A DNA stretch of 64,000 nt, taken from assembly GCA_050736695.1 (NCBI GenBank), contig JBOHWH010000030.1, positions 12,887 through 76,886 on the forward strand. Direction: 5' to 3'. Below are positions 62,481 to 64,000 of the stretch, one piece after another. Every line of letters starts with the position of its first letter. Position 1 is the first letter of the stretch. Source of the stretch: JBARDN01 sp050736695. GTDB taxonomy: Bacteria > Desulfobacterota > Binatia > Binatales > Binataceae. Below the pieces are notes generated by a model that did not search any database, was not told the DNA's origin, and worked only from the letters and a program-made list of their open reading frames with translations. The position numbers and the translations under genes are program-made.

Positions 62481-63504
62481 CTATCGCTCGGAATCGCGTC
62501 CGGCGGCGGCCGCGCGCGGCGTGTCGATGTAGTGGACTACACATTCGCCGGTCAAGTCAGGATCTTCACCGCCGAGTGATGGGCCAATCTGTACTGCATA
62601 ATCCCCGCGAGTTGTAAAAATCAGGCGGGGCTGCTCCTCAACTCGCTTGAAGCACGGGCCTGTATTGGCGCCAAACGCCGGCGACCCCTTCGCCTCGGTA
62701 GTCACGATCTTCACCTGTTTCATTTCGCGGAACGCATCGAATGGTATCATTTGGGGCGATGGTATCCGGAGGGTTCGCCTTGAAGGAAATGAGCAGCGGA
62801 TCTCTGACCCTCTTCGGATGCTCAACGCCGCGGAGAATTCCGAATTCATAGTCGTCGTGTGGGGCAGGCAGGTTCACGGTCAAGGTGTCGCCCTTGTGCA
62901 GGATCTTCGGCTTACAAATGATTGAATAGACAGACTGCGCACGCATTTCTGCTACTTTGCGGTTCTCTTCTGTCTTCGCTTCAGGGTGGCAGGCCTCATA
63001 TGGAGGCATCTCGCCGGGCTTCGGACGCGGATTGTCGATATATTCGACCTTGCAGGATCCAAATCCGAGTTCAGATCCCCTTTCCCAAAGATAGTAGCCG
63101 ACCATCACTTGGTAGTTGCCGGTAAGTGTAAATATCGGCTCTGGAAGCCCCTTGACCCGCGGGACGCAGGCGCCCTGCCAGCCATCGGACGGCGAACCGC
63201 GCCCCGTATCCGTCCGCAATCGAAATTCCTTCATCTTTGCGAACTCATTCGCCGATATTATCGGTGGGATCTTGTCCTTTGGACCTGGTTGGAATGACAG
63301 CATTCGCAACTCGCTTCCATAGGCCAGCGCAATTGCGAAGTCGGCACCCGCATGATGATTCTCAAAGTGGACGGTGAGCGTGTCCCCGCAATAGAGCACC
63401 TTCGGCGTGCAATTGATGGAGGGGACTTGCGCACTCGCGGACGAACTATGCACAGCAATCAGAATACCAAGAAAAATCAACAATTGCCGGCTCAAGAGAA
63501 ACAC
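62481..63504 (-). pseudogene. secreted protein with two repeated domains, frameshifted in the second
   Basis: Start GTG 63504 gives a signal peptide (LLSRQLLIFLGILIAVHSSS). Domain 1 (about 28-160) and domain 2 repeat each other: INCTPKVLYCGDTLTVHF against IICKPKILHKGDTLTVNL, and VEYIDNPRP against VHYIDTPRA. In domain 2 the frame breaks near 62735-62755 (after PDTIAPNDTI). The other frame continues PFDAFREMKQVKIVTTEAKG to the stop at 62481. Either a real frameshift mutation or a base error. No known family. It begins 8 bp after the stop of the peptidase-like gene, so the pair form an operon. Confidence 0.6.
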
Positions 63505-63511
63505 CTCGCAG

Positions 63512-64000
63512 TCATTCCTGCACGTGAAGATGGCCGGCCTCGTGGGGCTTATGCGTGTAAAGGTCTCCCAGCACCTCTGCGGCCGATTCCTCAAACGCTG
63601 CCCGTTGCTCAGTGTTCAGACTCCTATAACTCACGTCAAAGGCTCGTCCGCTAAGATGGTTGGAAATATAGATACCCTGGCGCCGCCGTTTTTCAATTAT
63701 ATCAGCCATCTTATCTATTATCGTTTCGTCGCTCGAGTGTGAGTGCGATCCATCTTTGTATGCCTTGAGGATTTCCTCCAGTTGTTGACTGCTGCCATAA
63801 ACCGCAAAAGGATTCTGACCGTGCTTCCAGTTGTGGAACATTGCGTCAGCTTGGCCATGCGAATCACGCGCGCCGCTGACGACTCGGAAGTCCTCACCTG
63901 TCCACAGGTAGTAGTGATATGCCACCTCTCTCACCACCTCGCGAAGGTCTGGCGGCAGGTTTACTCCATAATCCGTAGTGAAGTGGTCTCGGTCCGGGGG
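63512..64000 (-). CDS. LAS-type metallopeptidase domain protein (5' end outside the window)
   Basis: At least 162 residues; the frame is open to base 64000. The end has NHLSGRAFDVSYRSLN, matching the SxHxxGxAxD zinc site of DD-carboxypeptidase/M15 and related (LAS) peptidases, followed by EAGHLHVQE, which supplies the second His pair (HxH). Earlier parts (VREVAYHYYLWTGEDFRVVS) fit the expected fold. Such enzymes cut peptidoglycan peptides or act as toxins or lysins. The next gene downstream codes for a secreted repeat protein that could be its partner or inhibitor. Confidence 0.6.
   Translation of the reverse strand, partial: PPDRDHFTTDYGVNLPPDLREVVREVAYHYYLWTGEDFRVVSGARDSHGQADAMFHNWKHGQNPFAVYGSSQQLEEILKAYKDGSHSHSSDETIIDKMADIIEKRRRQGIYISNHLSGRAFDVSYRSLNTEQRAAFEESAAEVLGDLYTHKPHEAGHLHVQE

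Noticed and set aside
62481..62849. separate 122-residue gene on the minus strand
   Set aside because: It is the second half of the repeated domain of the 63504 gene after a frame break, not an independent gene.
1..64000. CRISPR array
   Set aside because: No set of regularly spaced short direct repeats and no cas-like gene was seen.

Overview
The window is a GC-rich, densely coded bacterial chromosome segment. Its housekeeping gene blocks (smc; ftsY-zapB-like-zapA-6S RNA-fau-rny; prs-rplY-dnaE-hflX-pgsA-like) sit among many lipid, acyl-CoA and xenobiotic genes: an MMPL-type RND exporter, DUF1329, MlaC-like, Rieske oxygenase, PhyH-like dioxygenase, SDRs, enoyl-CoA hydratase, MeaB and a Co-type nitrile hydratase. 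With the zapA-6S-fau order, this suggests a soil or groundwater lineage of the former Deltaproteobacteria, for example Binatota-like. That placement is an inference from gene content only; no rRNA is present.

Layout. 0-4.3 kb: end of an RND exporter, VOC protein, YceI, a secreted unknown and a ParB-like protein. 4.2-8.3 kb: an inserted, circularly permuted block of Rhs polymorphic-toxin tips, each followed by a small membrane protein (putative immunity). It is flanked by 164-bp direct repeats made of the 3' ends of the two host genes it separates, and one core carries a G8 tract that puts the toxin tail out of frame. 8.2-24.4 kb: acyltransferase, RNase E/G, HNH protein, smc, a DUF2971-like gene, PhyH and SDR genes, then the cell-division, RNA-processing and folate block with a probable 6S RNA. 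24.8-25.0 kb: tRNA-Gln(CTG) and tRNA-Glu(CTC).

25.2-30.2 kb: a visibly AT-richer block just after the tRNA pair, with a HIT-like protein, a translationally coupled membrane protein with a probable CTG start, a Dam-type methylase, and an 891-residue protein joining degenerate PEP-synthase-like ATP-grasp regions to a MazG-type NTP pyrophosphohydrolase domain. With the Rhs block, this is the best candidate for an undescribed (defence or nucleotide-surveillance) system.

30.2-46.4 kb: a DUF433 antitoxin-like relic, MsrA, enoyl-CoA hydratase, CurA-type oxidoreductase, MlaC/HpnM-like protein, peptide deformylase, a Gld-type ABC module (ATPase, permease, GldG-like, DUF4340), Co-type nitrile hydratase (beta-alpha-accessory), SIS-domain isomerase, SDR, tRNA-Met, phosphatase and MeaB. 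46.5-54.8 kb: IspE, a LytTR response regulator with a histidine kinase carrying a C-terminal SCP2-like domain, a Rieske oxygenase, and two DUF1329 genes, one decayed, both preceded by the same duplicated upstream segment. 54.9-62.4 kb: tRNA-Gln(TTG), prs, rplY, dnaE, hflX and a CDP-alcohol phosphatidyltransferase. 62.5-64 kb: a frameshifted secreted repeat protein downstream of a LAS-type metallopeptidase that runs off the window.
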